The position numbers and the translations under genes were made by a program. A model generated the notes under the pieces. That model was not told the origin of the DNA and ran no database searches. It saw nothing but the letters and a program-made list of their open reading frames with translations. From Chloroflexota bacterium (GTDB lineage: Bacteria > Chloroflexota > Dehalococcoidia > Lucifugimonadales > Lucifugimonadaceae): a stretch of 64,000 nt of DNA. Below, piece after piece: positions 63,325-64,000 of the stretch (positions are counted from its first letter, which is position 1; each line of letters starts with the position of its first letter). The DNA lies in the NCBI GenBank assembly GCA_029262735.1, contig JAJCYY010000010.1, forward strand, positions 62,001-126,000, in the 5' to 3' direction.

Positions 63325-64000
63325 TTAACTAGTTTTCACCGGTGACTTCAGCATTCGGGCAGCTCCGACGCCGATCAGCAACTCGCGCTGCCGCACTGCG
63401 TAAGGGTCTTCGTCCTCACGTACAACAGGAGCGGTGAAGACGTTGCCTGCCACCGTTCGCAGAGGTCTCTCGCCTGCCGGTATCTCAACCAGTGCCGTGA
63501 TGGCGTCAGCCACGATTTGAGGGTCGTCAGCGTCTGGACCACTTAGCATTTCACCCATGCTTTCGCCGAACTTCTGGAGTATGTCCAGGCTCGGTGCGTA
63601 GCCAGCCATGATCTCCGTATCTGCGGGTTCAACCACCTTGTTGATGATCCCGGTCGGGAATGCACCCGGCTCGACGATTACAACATCGATGTTCTGATCC
63701 GACAGCTCAAAGCTGTATGCCTCAGACAACGCCTCAAGAGCATGCTTAGACGCAGCGTAGTGGCCCATGAACGGCACGGAGATCTTGCCTGCAGTCGATG
63801 ACACGTTGACGATGAGACCACTCTTCTGCCGACGCATGTGCGGCAGGACGGCACGACTCACCCGGTGAGGCCCAAAGTAGTTCTGGTCGAACTGTTGAAT
63901 CACCTGCTCCACCGTGAAGCTCTCGGCCGGCCCCATGCCCCCACCGCCGGCGTTGTTGACCGCCACGTCAATACGTCCCGCCTCAGATACGACCGCGTGA
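63325..64000 (-). CDS. Short-chain dehydrogenase, 5' end outside the window
   Basis: The C-terminal 220 or so residues of an SDR. The frame is open to the window edge, and the first recognisable element, VNNAGGGG, is the NNAG motif that normally comes at about residue 85, so the cofactor-binding TGxxxGIG lies beyond 64000. The Ser in NVSSTAG and YAASKHALEAL (Tyr and Lys) form the active site. The segment after it (VIVEPGAFPTGI) fits the classical SDR family. The substrate is unknown. Confidence 0.85.
   Translation of the reverse strand, partial: HAVVSEAGRIDVAVNNAGGGGMGPAESFTVEQVIQQFDQNYFGPHRVSRAVLPHMRRQKSGLIVNVSSTAGKISVPFMGHYAASKHALEALSEAYSFELSDQNIDVVIVEPGAFPTGIINKVVEPADTEIMAGYAPSLDILQKFGESMGEMLSGPDADDPQIVADAITALVEIPAGERPLRTVAGNVFTAPVVREDEDPYAVRQRELLIGVGAARMLKSPVKTS

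Noticed and set aside
1..64000. CRISPR array, insertion sequence, integrase or riboswitch
   Set aside because: No regularly spaced direct repeats, transposase, integrase or cas genes were seen. No cobalamin or SAM-type riboswitch elements were recognised; the only leader worth a test is that of trpB2.

Overview
The window looks like chromosomal DNA of a moderately GC-rich free-living bacterium. Several features point to a Chloroflexota lineage, possibly Dehalococcoidia/SAR202-like. These are rplU-rpmA-rpmE next to a DUF1385 gene, a TrpB2-type tryptophan synthase, an htpX-pspAB pair, a paired-hotdog (HadA/HadB-like) dehydratase in place of FabZ, FabL enoyl reductase, and a surplus of D-2-hydroxyacid dehydrogenases plus an enolase-superfamily enzyme. 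The lineage is inferred from gene content; no rRNA is present. Many genes seem to start with TTG or GTG.

Layout. 1-6.7 kb: 5' end of a TPP-enzyme gene, an M42-type peptidase, a methyltransferase, then three D-2-hydroxyacid dehydrogenases with an APH-type kinase among them. 6.9-14.8 kb: an Ig-like surface protein, DUF1801, a CehA/McbA-type metallohydrolase, UppP, an enolase-superfamily dehydratase, an RDD membrane protein and trpB2. 14.8-19.2 kb: a beta-propeller protein, then a lipid-synthesis run (HadA-like, HadB-like, plsX, fabG, fabL) behind a good sigma-70-type promoter. 19.2-20.9 kb: Fe-S genes (iscA-type, ygfZ) divergent from a cobalamin adenosyltransferase. 20.9-25.8 kb: hisH-hisA-(methyltransferase)-hisF-(HAD hydrolase)-hisIE. 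25.8-29.3 kb: DUF1385, ribosomal genes L31, L27 and L21 with promoter and terminator, and glutamate dehydrogenase.

29.3-34.7 kb: a leftward operon of MMPL exporter, AttH/CrtC-like lipoprotein, flavin reductase and glycosyltransferase. 34.87 kb: the 3' part of a tRNA-Lys with no 5' half. 34.9-38.7 kb: two small fold proteins and gyrA. 38.9-41.2 kb: htpX-pspAB and a class I glutamine-amidotransferase-like protein that has lost its nucleophile. 41.3-49.1 kb: inositol-phosphatase-like, phosphotriesterase-like, a thioredoxin-like lipoprotein, a four-gene ABC exporter set and an orphan CheW. 49-57.5 kb: double ABM protein, M28 peptidase, a large triple-repeat membrane protein, a DHA2 MFS transporter, a fourth D-2-hydroxyacid dehydrogenase, RlmB and an aldo/keto reductase. 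57.8-64 kb: a triple-GAF histidine kinase with a REC-coiled-coil partner, aldehyde dehydrogenase, an SRPBCC protein, and the 3' part of an SDR gene that runs off the window.

No CRISPR array, insertion sequence, transposase, integrase or complete RNA gene was seen. The most unusual items are the nucleophile-less amidotransferase in the PspAB/HtpX operon, the tRNA-Lys remnant, the triple-repeat membrane protein, the HadAB-like fatty-acid module, and the MMPL/AttH/flavin reductase/glycosyltransferase operon.
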